From the NCBI GenBank assembly GCA_031286385.1, contig JAITUJ010000032.1, positions 1 through 32,478 of the forward strand: a stretch of DNA of 32,478 nt, written 5' to 3'. Below are positions 1 to 8,210 of the stretch, piece after piece. Position 1 is the first letter of the stretch. Each line of letters starts with the position of its first letter. Made by a program: the position numbers and the translations under genes. The notes under the pieces were generated by a model. That model was given only the letters and a program-made list of their open reading frames with translations. It did no database searches and was not told the origin of the DNA. The stretch comes from Clostridiales bacterium. Its GTDB lineage: Bacteria; Bacillota; Clostridia; Christensenellales; Pumilibacteraceae.

Positions 1-1
1 A

Positions 2-1231
2 TCAGTTGGTGCTTCAAGCAAATTAGATCGCAGATCAGATTATTCAAATTATGGTAGGAATACTGTTGATATATTTGCACCTGGGGATGATATTGCTAGC
101 ACATATCCTAGAAATTTGCCAGTATTGGAAGAAGAGGGTGTAAGACCTATTTCGGAAGGGTATGTTTACATGGATGGAACATCAATGGCTACACCTATTG
201 TGACCGGAGTGGCAGCTTTAATGTTGAGTTTTGACTCTAATTTAACAGCAACAAGAATTAAAAGCATTATTATGGAAACGGTTGATACCAATGTGGATGC
301 ATCAATAAAAAATTTTTCAGTGTCAGGTGGACGCTTAAACGCTGGAAAAGCGTTAATGAGAGTTGCAGATAATAATGGAGCAATATTTACAGCACAGCAA
401 CTAAACAACATAAGAAACAATCCGTTTGGAAGTTTTAGACTTGGTAAAAGTATTAATATTGCAGAACTTACAAGCAACTGGACACCTATTCCGCAATTTT
501 GGGGTTCATTAAATGGTAATGGATACGCAATTTCTAATCTAAAAATAACTATACCAACAAACACTTCAACTCAAAACTTTGGTTTATTCGGGGAATTGTT
601 AGGTGCGTCAATTGACAATCTTGTTTTTTCTGGTGTTGATATAAAAGCTCCTAGTCAAAATAATGCTCAATGGATCAATATTGGTGCGTTGGCTGGCATA
701 ACAAGTGCCTCAACAGTTATATATAATACTCATGTCAATGGTATAAGCATTACAAATGCTATTGATGTGGATAGAATCGATTCTAGCGTAGGTGGTTTAG
801 TTGGCGTGAATAGGGGATTAATAATAAATTCAGTAAATAATTCATCAGTATACGGGACTGGAGATTTGGGAGGTATTGCTGGTAGAAATACCGGAGTAAT
901 TCAAAATTCAGCAAATTCGGGCAGGATATCGCTTTGGTCACACACAGCACCGAGAAGTATGGGTGGAATAGTCGGATTTAATGATGGAGGTAGTATAACT
1001 TCTAATAATAATAGAGGCTACATTGAAGTGAGAAATCAACTAACCGTAGAAGCTCGCATTGGAACAATTATTGGCCACAATACAAGTGGTTTTAATACAA
1101 ACAACACAGACAATGGTTCGTGGAGTCATCAAGGATATACTTGGAGTAATGGTTTTTTAGGTATCGGCGCTTACAACAATGGAAAATATTTATTCGCAAA
1201 CTTTGATAGGAGAGTTGGCAGACAAGGATAG
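2..1231 (+). CDS. Subtilisin-like serine protease (S8), 5'-truncated, GLUG-repeat C-terminus
   Basis: The frame is open from base 2, so only the C-terminal ~409 residues are in the window; an apparent TTG start at 116 is internal. The visible catalytic part has the VGAS, SNYG and VDIFAPG strands typical of S8 peptidases, and the catalytic serine in DGTSMATP at about residue 61 of the fragment. The Asp and His of the triad lie upstream of the window. From about residue 130 to the end the protein becomes a beta-rich repeat region with GLUG-type motifs (GGLVGVNRG, GGIAGRNTG, GGIVGFNDG), common in surface adhesins and IgA-protease-like proteins. No sortase motif or transmembrane tail is seen. It is likely secreted. 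The stop is followed 18 bases later by the first copy of a repeated intergenic element containing a terminator. A second, shorter subtilase lies at 25375-27132. The protease call is firm; substrate unknown. Confidence 0.9.
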   Translation, partial: SVGASSKLDRRSDYSNYGRNTVDIFAPGDDIASTYPRNLPVLEEEGVRPISEGYVYMDGTSMATPIVTGVAALMLSFDSNLTATRIKSIIMETVDTNVDASIKNFSVSGGRLNAGKALMRVADNNGAIFTAQQLNNIRNNPFGSFRLGKSINIAELTSNWTPIPQFWGSLNGNGYAISNLKITIPTNTSTQNFGLFGELLGASIDNLVFSGVDIKAPSQNNAQWINIGALAGITSASTVIYNTHVNGISITNAIDVDRIDSSVGGLVGVNRGLIINSVNNSSVYGTGDLGGIAGRNTGVIQNSANSGRISLWSHTAPRSMGGIVGFNDGGSITSNNNRGYIEVRNQLTVEARIGTIIGHNTSGFNTNNTDNGSWSHQGYTWSNGFLGIGAYNNGKYLFANFDRRVGRQG

Positions 1232-1248
1232 TGTAATTGCAACAGTGT

Positions 1249-1481
1249 CGCAAAATCAATTATGAAATCAAAAACCTGCGTATTGTCCCCCTTTACCACA
1301 ATACCCCGTAGATAAGTCTTAGTGCTTATCTACGGGGTTTTTCTTTTTTACATACAAAATACAGTGGTATAGTGAGTAAATAACCACAATATACAGTGTC
1401 ATACTATTTTGGCACAATAAAAAATGTCTTAGCGGCGTTGCAAAATTAGTTACAACAAGTCTTAACCGTAACTCCAAACTT
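1249..1481 (+). repeat. Long intergenic repeat, copy 1 (right end replaced)
   Basis: This is one of three related segments (others at 22264-22550 and 27190-27465), each just after a surface-protein gene. It starts with a CGCAAAATCAA block, then CCTGCG, a small hairpin (TATTGT, 11-base loop, ACAATA at 1281-1303), a strong terminator hairpin, and about 65 bases nearly identical to copy 3. GTCTTAR motifs start at 1316, 1426 and 1459. Similarity to the other copies fades after CCAAACTTGA near 1481, where the coiled-coil gene relic begins. This suggests that incoming DNA replaced the right end of the element. Confidence 0.8.
1304..1349 (+). terminator. Rho-independent terminator inside repeat copy 1
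   Basis: A perfect 13-bp stem (1304-1316 with 1325-1337, arm CCCCGTAGATAAG), an 8-base loop TCTTAGTG and a T-rich tail TTTTTCTTTTTT. It would end the transcript of the upstream subtilase gene. A second small stem (TATTGT/ACAATA) abuts it on the 5' side. Confidence 0.9.
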
Positions 1482-2196
1482 GAAAATAGGCAGAATACAA
1501 ACAATGAGTTGTTCCGCTCTTTTGATAGTGATATTGCGAAAAAGACAAAAAACTATGCAGAGTTAATCAAGCAAAAGTTTGTTGAAACAAAAGATAGATT
1601 GTGGAGTTTGGCAAAGTTTGCTTTAAAAGACTATGCACATTTTGATGACAGCAATAGGAGTTTTAGTTTGCACCATTCAGTTTTTAGAAGTGGCAATATG
1701 GACTATTCAACTTACTACATTGACTTTGACAAAGACACACCACAAAGAGAGAAGTTTACACCAAACAACCGAAGATTTTATGAAAGAAGTGCGTGGTGAA
1801 AGTAACCCTAAAATAGCAGAGTTAAAAATCAAGCATGAGGCAATAAAAATTGAACAAATCAAAAAGAGTTTTGATGGAGTGATTGCCAATGGTATAAAAC
1901 GAATCAAAACTGAAAATGAGCGAGCAAAGACAACACTGTCTTTTGACATAATAAATTTAGAAAGAGAGCTAGTCAAATTAAAACGAGAACAAGAAAATAA
2001 AATAGGCGATAGTTTTGTCATTACACAAAAAATTGCTACTCTATCCAAAGACCTAACCAAACTAAAAGAGAATGAGTTTTTGACAAAGTTAAAACTTAAA
2101 AAGGAGCAAGAGCAAAAAGAAAAAGAGTTTTTAGAGCAGTTTAGCTACCACACCTACACACAGTTTTATTTTGAAATCAAGTTTGAAGTCGTGTGA
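1482..2196 (+). pseudogene. Frameshifted relic of a larger coiled-coil protein (possibly helicase C-terminus)
   Basis: Two overlapping frames together read as one protein. The first (open through the 1490s to 1799) encodes NNELFRSFDSDIAKK onward and ends out of frame. The second, one frame over and running to 2196, picks up near FMKEVRGESNPKIAEL and continues as a long, charged coiled coil rich in Lys, Glu and Leu. The switch lies around 1760-1790, so one indel breaks the gene. No natural start or ribosome site is seen, and the 5' edge coincides with the point where repeat copy 1 stops. The order beta-rich segment then coiled coil recalls C-termini of large SNF2-type helicases, but I see no helicase motif, so this is a weak guess. 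It is most likely the dead 3' end of an accessory gene. Confidence 0.55.
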
Positions 2197-2213
2197 AATT
2201 TGCATAGTTTGAA

Positions 2214-2242
2214 TAGACTTTTTGCGTGTTTTATGGTATAAT
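2214..2242 (+). promoter_or_regulatory. Extended -10 promoter of the Res operon
   Basis: -35 TAGACT (2214-2219), 17-bp spacer, TGG-TATAAT (-10 at 2237-2242). It matches promoters at 22653 and 27579 closely, including the ACTTTTT run after the -35. A GGAGAAA ribosome site follows at 2249-2255. Confidence 0.8.
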
Positions 2243-2263
2243 TTACATGGAGAAATTGCACTA

Positions 2264-2308
2264 ATGAGCAAAAATAAAATTGACAAACTAGACGGCAAAT
2301 GCCGATAG
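2264..2308 (+). pseudogene. 14-codon ORF behind the promoter and ribosome site (gene-start relic)
   Basis: An ATG sits 8 bases after GGAGAAA and reads MSKNKIDKLDGKCR before a TAG. The placement is that of a normal gene start, so this is either the stub of a lost first gene of the operon or a very short leader. It opens MSKN, like the KilA-N gene at 10621, but is too short to identify. Confidence 0.35.
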
Positions 2309-2321
2309 GTGTTTTAAAGAT

Positions 2322-2387
2322 ATGAATGAGTTAATCAACACACAAGAGATTTTGAAGAAAAGCGAAAGGAGGTTTATGTATTTTTAA
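2322..2387 (+). CDS. 21-aa leader-like ORF, TAATG-coupled to the next gene
   Basis: The ORF reads MNELINTQEILKKSERRFMYF and its TAA shares a base with the ATG of the zinc-ribbon gene (TAATG at 2385-2389). The ribosome site for the next gene (AAAGGAGG near 2365-2372) lies inside this ORF. Translation here could expose or mask that site, giving translational coupling. It may instead be an in-frame leftover of the same lost gene as the 2264 ORF. No known family is recognised. Confidence 0.4.
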   Translation: MNELINTQEILKKSERRFMYF

Positions 2388-3355
2388 TGAGTGTAGATGA
2401 AGTAAAAAAGTGTAATTTGTGTGGTTATGAAAAAGCCAATAAACAATGGTTGTCGCTAGGGTTTGATTGGAATAAATATTGTTGTGATAAGTGCGGTTTC
2501 AATTATGTGCTTCATAATAGTGTTGAAGAGATTGATAAACCTGAAAAATACAAAAACAAGAATAGCTTTACAAATTCAGAAATGAGCGAGTTTTGCAAAC
2601 TAATGGATGTTGAAAATCCAAAGAACAAAAAAGAGATTAGAAAAAGATATAATGCCATTTACAATTTTCTGAGTGATGAGCCGTACTATAACGGAAATTA
2701 TTTTTGGAAGTTTTATTATCAAAATAGCGATGAAGTATCAGAGAAACCACATATCAATGTTAAACAATTGTTGGATAACTATCCCAAAACGAGCGAAGAA
2801 AAGACAAAGAAAGTATTAACTAATATAGTTAGTAAATTTCCTTTTGGAAAATCATTTGTACTAAACGATTTAAATACTGGTATGATGTTTTGTGAAACGG
2901 AAAGTTGCGATGATGAAATTATGGCGTGGATAAATGACTTTGTCACTAATAAGTATCTAAATTGTGCTAATGGAGATATAACATACGGACACAAATACTC
3001 AATAACAAGAGCCGGTCTAAGTTTTTTAGAAGGAGAAAAAATGGATAAAGACAGTATTTCTATACAGGTGAATCCCACAATATCACCAAACATATCTCCA
3101 CAGTTTAGCAATGTTTTTAATGCAAATGTTGAAATTAAGATTGCGACTGTGATAGATGATATATCTAAAGTAAAAGAGTTGGACGATAGTGAAAAGCAAT
3201 TTCTAACAAAAATGATGTTAGAAATTGAAAACTTGAAACAAGGTGACAAACAAACACTTTGGCAAAAAATAAAGTCGGCGGGTGAGTGGGTGTTAAAAAA
3301 GGGGATTGAAAGTACTGTCGCAACAATGCCATATTTGTTAGGTGTTATAAAGTAG
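2387..3355 (+). CDS. Zinc-ribbon protein with C-terminal hydrophobic tail, partner of Res
   Basis: This 322-aa protein begins with two knuckles, CNLCG (residues 9-13) and CCDKCG (about residues 32-37), spaced as a zinc ribbon. A mixed alpha/beta middle follows. Around residue 225 there is an Asn-rich beta-like segment (QVNPTISPNISPQFSNVFNA), then a helical stretch and a final amphipathic to hydrophobic tail (WQKIKSAGEWVLKKGIES, then TMPYLLGVIK). Such tails occur in several small bacterial defence effectors, but that comparison is from memory. The start is supported by AAAGGAGG and the TAATG overlap. The Res gene begins 9 bases after its stop, so both are in one transcript. It occupies the place where a type III Mod methylase is expected but has no NPPY/DPPY or FxGxG motif. 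Function unknown. Confidence 0.7.
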   Translation: MSVDEVKKCNLCGYEKANKQWLSLGFDWNKYCCDKCGFNYVLHNSVEEIDKPEKYKNKNSFTNSEMSEFCKLMDVENPKNKKEIRKRYNAIYNFLSDEPYYNGNYFWKFYYQNSDEVSEKPHINVKQLLDNYPKTSEEKTKKVLTNIVSKFPFGKSFVLNDLNTGMMFCETESCDDEIMAWINDFVTNKYLNCANGDITYGHKYSITRAGLSFLEGEKMDKDSISIQVNPTISPNISPQFSNVFNANVEIKIATVIDDISKVKELDDSEKQFLTKMMLEIENLKQGDKQTLWQKIKSAGEWVLKKGIESTVATMPYLLGVIK

Positions 3356-3363
3356 GAGAAATA

Positions 3364-6264
3364 ATGCAACTAAAATTTAAGAAGCAACAATTTCAAGAAG
3401 ATGCGGTATCTAGTATAGTGGATATTTTTGATGGACAAGTGAGCAGTCCGTCAACTTTTAGCGTATCTAAATTGGACTTGATAGATATGTCGCATGACAA
3501 TCTTTTTGGATACTCAAACAACCTTGAAATCTCGCAAGAAAAGTTGCAAGCCAATCTCAACAATGTGCAGTCTAAAAATGAGTTGCCAAATACTGACTTG
3601 CAAGAGTTGCGTTTTAACATAGAGATGGAAACTGGGACGGGTAAGACATTTGTGTATATCAAGACTATTTTTGAATTGAATAAAAAATACGGATTTAGCA
3701 AGTTTGTAATCCTTGTGCCATCTCGTGCAATTAGAGAAGGGACATTTAAGACATTTCAAATTACCAAACAACACTTTAAGCAAGAGTATGCAGGCAAGGT
3801 AGCAGACTACTTTGTATATGATGGCAAGAAGAAAAACCAAATACGCAACTTTGCAACTAGTTCTACATTGCAAGTGATGATAACCACAATCCATGCAATC
3901 AACAAAGATGAGAATTTGTTTAACCGAGATGACATTGATGGCAAGGATAAAAGTGATAGAGAATATCTAGCAGAGTGCAAGCCCATTATGATAATAGATG
4001 AGCCACAAAGTGTGGATAACACAGACAAAGCAAGAAATGCAATCTCTATGTTGTCACCACTGTTTGAGCTAAGATACAGTGCCACTCACAAAAACAAGAT
4101 AAACACAGTATATAGACTAACACCCGTTGATGCGTACCAAATGGGGATAGTCAAACAAATTTGCATTGCCAATGATAATATAGATAGTGATTTTAACAAA
4201 CCATTTATGGAGCTTGTAGAAGTAGGCAATGATGGAAGATTTTTTGCTAAAATCAAACTTGATGTCAAAGATAAAGATGGAAGTGTAAAACGCAAGGTGT
4301 TGAAGTTGCATACGGGCAAATCTTTGCAAGAAGTAACTAATAGGGACATTTATGCTGAATACAAAATTTTAGGGATAGACTGCACCGAGGGTAGTGAACT
4401 TGTAGAGTTTGCCAACACGGATATTTTGTATTTAGGCAAAGCGGTAGGAATCTTAGATGAAATGAGTCTAAAACGCAACCAAATCAAACGCACTATTGAA
4501 AGTCATTTAGACAAAGAAAAAAACTTGCTCAAAAAAGACATAAAAGTATTGTCCTTGTTTTTTATAGACGCAGTGAGCAATTACCGCACTAATGACAAGA
4601 GTAAAGGTATTTATGCAAAAATGTTTGAAGAGTGCTATGTGGAGCTAATTAACTTGCCAAAGTATGCAGAGTTAAAAACTAGATTTAACGACAATATAGA
4701 AAAATATCACAATGGATATTTTAGCAAAGACAAAAAGGGAGTTATCAAGGACACCAATGGCGACACAGTAGATGATGAAAATACCTACAAACTCATCATG
4801 CAAGACAAAGAAAAGTTATTGTCTTTTGAATCACCCTTGCGTTTTATATGGTCGCATTCAGCCTTAAAAGAGGGGTGGGATAATCCAAACATCTTTAATA
4901 TCTGCACGCTAATAGAAAACAAAACACAATTCACAGCCCGCCAAAAGATAGGAAGAGGATTGCGTTTGTGTGTTAACCAACAAGGCGAACGGATAGATGA
5001 TAAAAACATAAACACCTTGACTATCATTGCAAGGGAAAGTTTTGCAGAGTTTGCAGAGAATCTCCAAAAAGAGATAGAACAAGAAACGGGAATAAAGTTT
5101 GGCATTTTGGAAGCTGAAATGTTTGTGGGGTTGACTTTTGTTGATAGTGATAAAAATGAAGTAAAAATAACCGCAGAGAGCAGCAAAGAATTATTGGAAC
5201 ATTTTAGAGCCAAAGACTATATAGACAGCAAAGGTGTAATCAAAGACACTATGAAAAACGCTTTGGCAAACGATACGCTAGACTTGCCAGCAAGATTTGA
5301 AAATGCCCGAAGCAGACTAGAAACCCTACTAAAACAAGCAGACAAAAAAGTAGAGATAAGGCAAACCAAAGAGCGAGTTGCCGTTAAACGCAAAGATGAT
5401 TTATTTTTAGATGACAAGTTTTTGGCACTGTGGGATAGAATAAAACAAAAATCATACTATCGCATCAACACAAGAATTGATGAATTGCTAACGAGAATAA
5501 ACAACGATATCAAAGCAATGTCACCAATAGAGAAAGTATCTATAAGAAAAGAAACAGCCAAACTCACCATCAATCAAAAAGGAATATCCACCACTAAAAC
5601 CAACGAAGTGCTAGATAGTGAGATTGGTACAAACTTGCTACCTGATGTAATTCGTATACTATCCGACAACACTGGAACACCACGAGAGCAAGTATCTCAA
5701 ATTTTGTTGCAGAGTGACAGATTGCAAGATTTCATCAACAACCCACAAATCTATATAGAACAAGTGCAGAGGATAATTCAGTTGCACCAAAGAACAATGT
5801 CTATTGAGGGAATAGTCTACACCAAAATTGATGGGCAAGAATACAGCCTATACGAAGTATTTGACATAGCTGAACAAGATGAAGTTATGGCATATCTATC
5901 CAACACAGTGCAAGTTGAGAAAAGTCTATACAACCGAGTAGTCTTTGATAGCCAAATAGAAAACACCTTTGCAGATAGTTTAGAAAAAGACCCCAATGTA
6001 CAATTCTTTTTCAAAATCCCAAAGCGTTTTCAAATCTCAACTCCCGTAGGCAATTACACACCCGATTGGGCAGTTTTCTACAAAGACGGCAACCAATCTA
6101 AAATGTATTTTGTGATAGAAACCAAAGGCAGCCTAAACCACCTTGACCTAAAACTCACCGAAGACATCAAAATCCACTGTGGAGAAAAGCACTTTGAAGG
6201 AGTGGGCAGTGGCATCAAGTGGAGAGTGGCAAAAGAGTGGGAGAGCGTGAGCAAGAGGGCGTAA
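3364..6264 (+). CDS. Type III restriction enzyme Res-like helicase-nuclease
   Basis: The 966-aa length fits Res subunits of type III restriction enzymes. Superfamily 2 motifs run in order: Walker A ETGTGKT (Lys about 94), motif Ia ILVPSRAIREG, Walker B IIDEPQ (Asp about 212), motif III YSATH, motif V KEGWDNP and motif VI IGRGLR (about 530-534). The C-terminus carries the PD-(D/E)xK nuclease: TPDWAVFYK (Asp about 901) then VIETKG (Glu 919, Lys 921). All key residues are present, so the protein looks active. Family enzymes translocate or switch on DNA and cleave when two Mod-bound unmethylated sites are engaged. Here no Mod gene is found in the window; the upstream partner is a zinc-ribbon protein. 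Start: GGAGAAAT five to ten bases before ATG. The next gene starts 6 bases after its stop. Confidence 0.92.
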   Translation: MQLKFKKQQFQEDAVSSIVDIFDGQVSSPSTFSVSKLDLIDMSHDNLFGYSNNLEISQEKLQANLNNVQSKNELPNTDLQELRFNIEMETGTGKTFVYIKTIFELNKKYGFSKFVILVPSRAIREGTFKTFQITKQHFKQEYAGKVADYFVYDGKKKNQIRNFATSSTLQVMITTIHAINKDENLFNRDDIDGKDKSDREYLAECKPIMIIDEPQSVDNTDKARNAISMLSPLFELRYSATHKNKINTVYRLTPVDAYQMGIVKQICIANDNIDSDFNKPFMELVEVGNDGRFFAKIKLDVKDKDGSVKRKVLKLHTGKSLQEVTNRDIYAEYKILGIDCTEGSELVEFANTDILYLGKAVGILDEMSLKRNQIKRTIESHLDKEKNLLKKDIKVLSLFFIDAVSNYRTNDKSKGIYAKMFEECYVELINLPKYAELKTRFNDNIEKYHNGYFSKDKKGVIKDTNGDTVDDENTYKLIMQDKEKLLSFESPLRFIWSHSALKEGWDNPNIFNICTLIENKTQFTARQKIGRGLRLCVNQQGERIDDKNINTLTIIARESFAEFAENLQKEIEQETGIKFGILEAEMFVGLTFVDSDKNEVKITAESSKELLEHFRAKDYIDSKGVIKDTMKNALANDTLDLPARFENARSRLETLLKQADKKVEIRQTKERVAVKRKDDLFLDDKFLALWDRIKQKSYYRINTRIDELLTRINNDIKAMSPIEKVSIRKETAKLTINQKGISTTKTNEVLDSEIGTNLLPDVIRILSDNTGTPREQVSQILLQSDRLQDFINNPQIYIEQVQRIIQLHQRTMSIEGIVYTKIDGQEYSLYEVFDIAEQDEVMAYLSNTVQVEKSLYNRVVFDSQIENTFADSLEKDPNVQFFFKIPKRFQISTPVGNYTPDWAVFYKDGNQSKMYFVIETKGSLNHLDLKLTEDIKIHCGEKHFEGVGSGIKWRVAKEWESVSKRA

Positions 6265-6269
6265 AAATT

Positions 6270-7643
6270 ATGGCAAAAAATCATTTTGTATCACAGTTAA
6301 TTATTAGACGATTTTCAGACGCAATTACCACATTTGATTCTATCAATAAACAACTAGTAAAAGACAGAAAAACGCATAGAGTGTTTTATAAAGATAACTT
6401 ATATACCGATGAGATTGAAAAACAAATGGCTATTGAGTTAGAAAGTCCATTTGCTAATTTGATTGATAAAAAAATTCTCGGCAAACAAACAATTAGTATT
6501 ACAAGAGATGAGTTATATTTGATAAAGCGTTTTTTGTTATTGGATAGTATACGCACATATGATGCTGATGGATTTTATAAGATTTTTGTAGGATTTAAAT
6601 CAGCAGTAACAACTTATGCTAAGCTATCCAACACAATTGATGATTTTGACATCATGCTACTCCCATCCTTGATAGACAAAAAAGAAGATAAACAAACACT
6701 ATATATGCAAACGATGAAAATGTTTATAGAGTGTAAGTCGCTGTCGAATATACTATTTCACAAGTATGTGACAAGGGAAGCATATTGTTGGGCAAAAGTA
6801 GTTTTAGATATGTATATTGCATTTTGGGACAGTGCCGATAATCAAGAGTTTATACTGACTGATAATGGCATAACTACAGAATACGAACCGAGCCACACTA
6901 TATTCAAAGGACTTGATCCATCTAAATTTTCGTATCTATTTTATAAAATGCAAGAAGCTAGTGATGATGTACAGACCACTCAATATGCAATGTTTTTGGC
7001 TAAACACGCTCTAATGTATGAGAATTTTAGTGTATTTAGTTTATCATCAACTCGTTCCATTGTAATGATAAATCCATTTTTTAAGTTGTATGATGGTAGA
7101 GTAATGCCTATATTAAATTCTAAAAAAATGCTACAATTAGAAAAACCAGACATTTGGCCTACTTGCATGGAAACAAAAGAGGCATTTAAGATACCAGAAA
7201 CGCAATATAAATTAGATAATAATGCTGGATATTCTAGTGATGATATTTTTATTTACACACCTAGCAAACTATCTACCTTTGACACAGTTAGAATAAATAC
7301 ACTAGCATTGCAACAAAAACACAATTGTTTTGGGTTCAACGATATTGATAAGGTAGTGGATTCATTGTGCGTTGCCAATATGCAAAATGTAGTAGAAAAA
7401 GAAGATATATATGGTAATCATTGGTTGAAAAATTTAGAAAATTTTGTGGAGCATTTACTTGGCGATGAGTACAATTATATTTTTAAACAATACAAAGATA
7501 AGAAATGGAAGACAGCGGTAAATCCTTTTGAGTGGTTAGACAAATGGTTTGTCCTATATGTCTTTGGCAGTCTTTTATATATTCTCTCAACTGTCCTTGC
7601 GGGGTTTTTGAAAATTCAGTTTCAAAGTCAATGCGCAAATTGA
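6270..7643 (+). CDS. DUF4238-family protein with replaced C-terminal end
   Basis: The N-terminus MAKNHFVSQLIIRRFSD matches the start of DUF4238 proteins (a conserved His-Phe-Val near the start, then a Leu/Phe-rich helix). The middle is helical with no motif I can name. I choose ATG 6270, six bases after the Res stop and behind GAGGG; the longer frame from 6219 only overlaps Res. Co-transcription with Res is likely. The 3' end is odd: after about residue 425 (near base 7545) the reading frame passes into sequence that, on the other strand, encodes a primase fragment. The last ~32 residues, including a hydrophobic stretch FVLYVFGSLLYILS, are therefore probably antisense read-through after a deletion junction, and the native C-terminus is lost or altered. 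DUF4238 has no assigned function; activity of this copy is uncertain. Confidence 0.75.
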   Translation: MAKNHFVSQLIIRRFSDAITTFDSINKQLVKDRKTHRVFYKDNLYTDEIEKQMAIELESPFANLIDKKILGKQTISITRDELYLIKRFLLLDSIRTYDADGFYKIFVGFKSAVTTYAKLSNTIDDFDIMLLPSLIDKKEDKQTLYMQTMKMFIECKSLSNILFHKYVTREAYCWAKVVLDMYIAFWDSADNQEFILTDNGITTEYEPSHTIFKGLDPSKFSYLFYKMQEASDDVQTTQYAMFLAKHALMYENFSVFSLSSTRSIVMINPFFKLYDGRVMPILNSKKMLQLEKPDIWPTCMETKEAFKIPETQYKLDNNAGYSSDDIFIYTPSKLSTFDTVRINTLALQQKHNCFGFNDIDKVVDSLCVANMQNVVEKEDIYGNHWLKNLENFVEHLLGDEYNYIFKQYKDKKWKTAVNPFEWLDKWFVLYVFGSLLYILSTVLAGFLKIQFQSQCAN

Positions 7644-7896
7644 AGTCTTGTATCAAAATCTTTGCTGCCTCAAAATCTTCTATATCCTTTAACTTGGCTA
7701 AAAATCTTATGCCATCACCACCTACGCCACAGCCAAAGCACTTCCATATATTTTGTTTTGTGTCTATGCTTAGGCTTGCGGTTTTTTCTAGATGGAAAGG
7801 ACAGCAGACTTTATTTGCTCTATTCGGCTGAGCGTGATACTTTGCAACAATATCCAAAACCGAAACACCTTGTTTAATTTGGTCAAATATGCCCAT
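7483..7896 (-). pseudogene. CHC2 zinc-finger primase fragment (DnaG-like N-terminus)
   Basis: On the minus strand, MGIFDQIKQGVSVLDIVAKY starts a typical DnaG-type zinc-binding domain: CCPFH, then KCFGCGVGG, the Cys/His set that recognises template DNA. ATG 7896 is chosen because GAAGGAG lies just upstream; a GTG at 7920 is possible. Family primases are ~400-600 residues, or shorter in integrative elements, but after about residue 115 (QRHIGQT) the sequence turns into antisense of the DUF4238 gene and soon stops. The TOPRIM catalytic core is absent, so it cannot prime. It lies directly downstream of another truncated minus-strand gene, a pair typical of conjugative or integrative elements. I read both as a leftover of such an element, joined tail to tail with the Res operon. 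Confidence 0.85.
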
Positions 7897-7919
7897 GTCT
7901 GCTCCTTCTAAATTTGGCA

Positions 7920-8105
7920 CTAATCATTGTCACTTTGTTGCATTGTTTTAGACAATGATTTCACTTGTTCAACCATTGGCAAAATGCTTTGTTTTTCTTG
8001 ATCACTTAACTCCCTATCCATTGCCACAACAACCTTTGAAAAAGTTATACCACCTGCATTCTGCTCTTTCTTTAAACTAAACTTTGTTACCACCTCAAAA
8101 CTCTT
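7920..8105 (-). pseudogene. 3' end of a small mobile-element gene upstream of the primase
   Basis: A 61-codon open stretch on the minus strand reads KSFEVVTKFSLKKEQNAGG then FSKVVVAMDRELSDQEKQ and ends at TAG (7920-7922). An in-frame stop lies just before it (8106-8108) and there is no start, so the 5' part is gone. Its stop is 23 bases upstream of the primase ATG, with the primase ribosome site between, so the two were one transcript. No family recognised. Confidence 0.5.
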
Positions 8106-8176
8106 TTAACGAGCAGTTTGAGAGCGATGTGGGGCTTTATCATATGCCGATGACACTATACAAAATTTACTGATGT

Positions 8177-8210
8177 ATTTTAATTTGGCTCAATTTTGCC
8201 AAATTAAAAT
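8177..8210. repeat. 13-bp perfect inverted repeat overlapping the BRO-N promoter
   Basis: ATTTTAATTTGGC (8177-8189), 8-base spacer, GCCAAATTAAAAT (8198-8210). Its right arm runs into the -35 hexamer of the promoter at 8209, so it could be an operator. No T-run follows, so it is not a standard plus-strand terminator. Confidence 0.7.

Noticed and set aside
1316..1465. Repeated GTCTTAR motifs considered as a CRISPR array.
   Set aside because: The repeats are only 7 bases, intervals are unequal, there are just three per locus and no cas gene is present.
1419..1508. Open frame CLSGVAKLVTT upstream of the coiled-coil relic looked like a phage portal motif.
   Set aside because: These bases align with the non-coding repeat in copies 2 and 3 (GTCTTAG, CCAAACTTGA), so the open frame is accidental.
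3393..6284. Many minus-strand frames opposite the Res gene.
   Set aside because: They lack start signals and family motifs; Res is fully supported by motif order and length.
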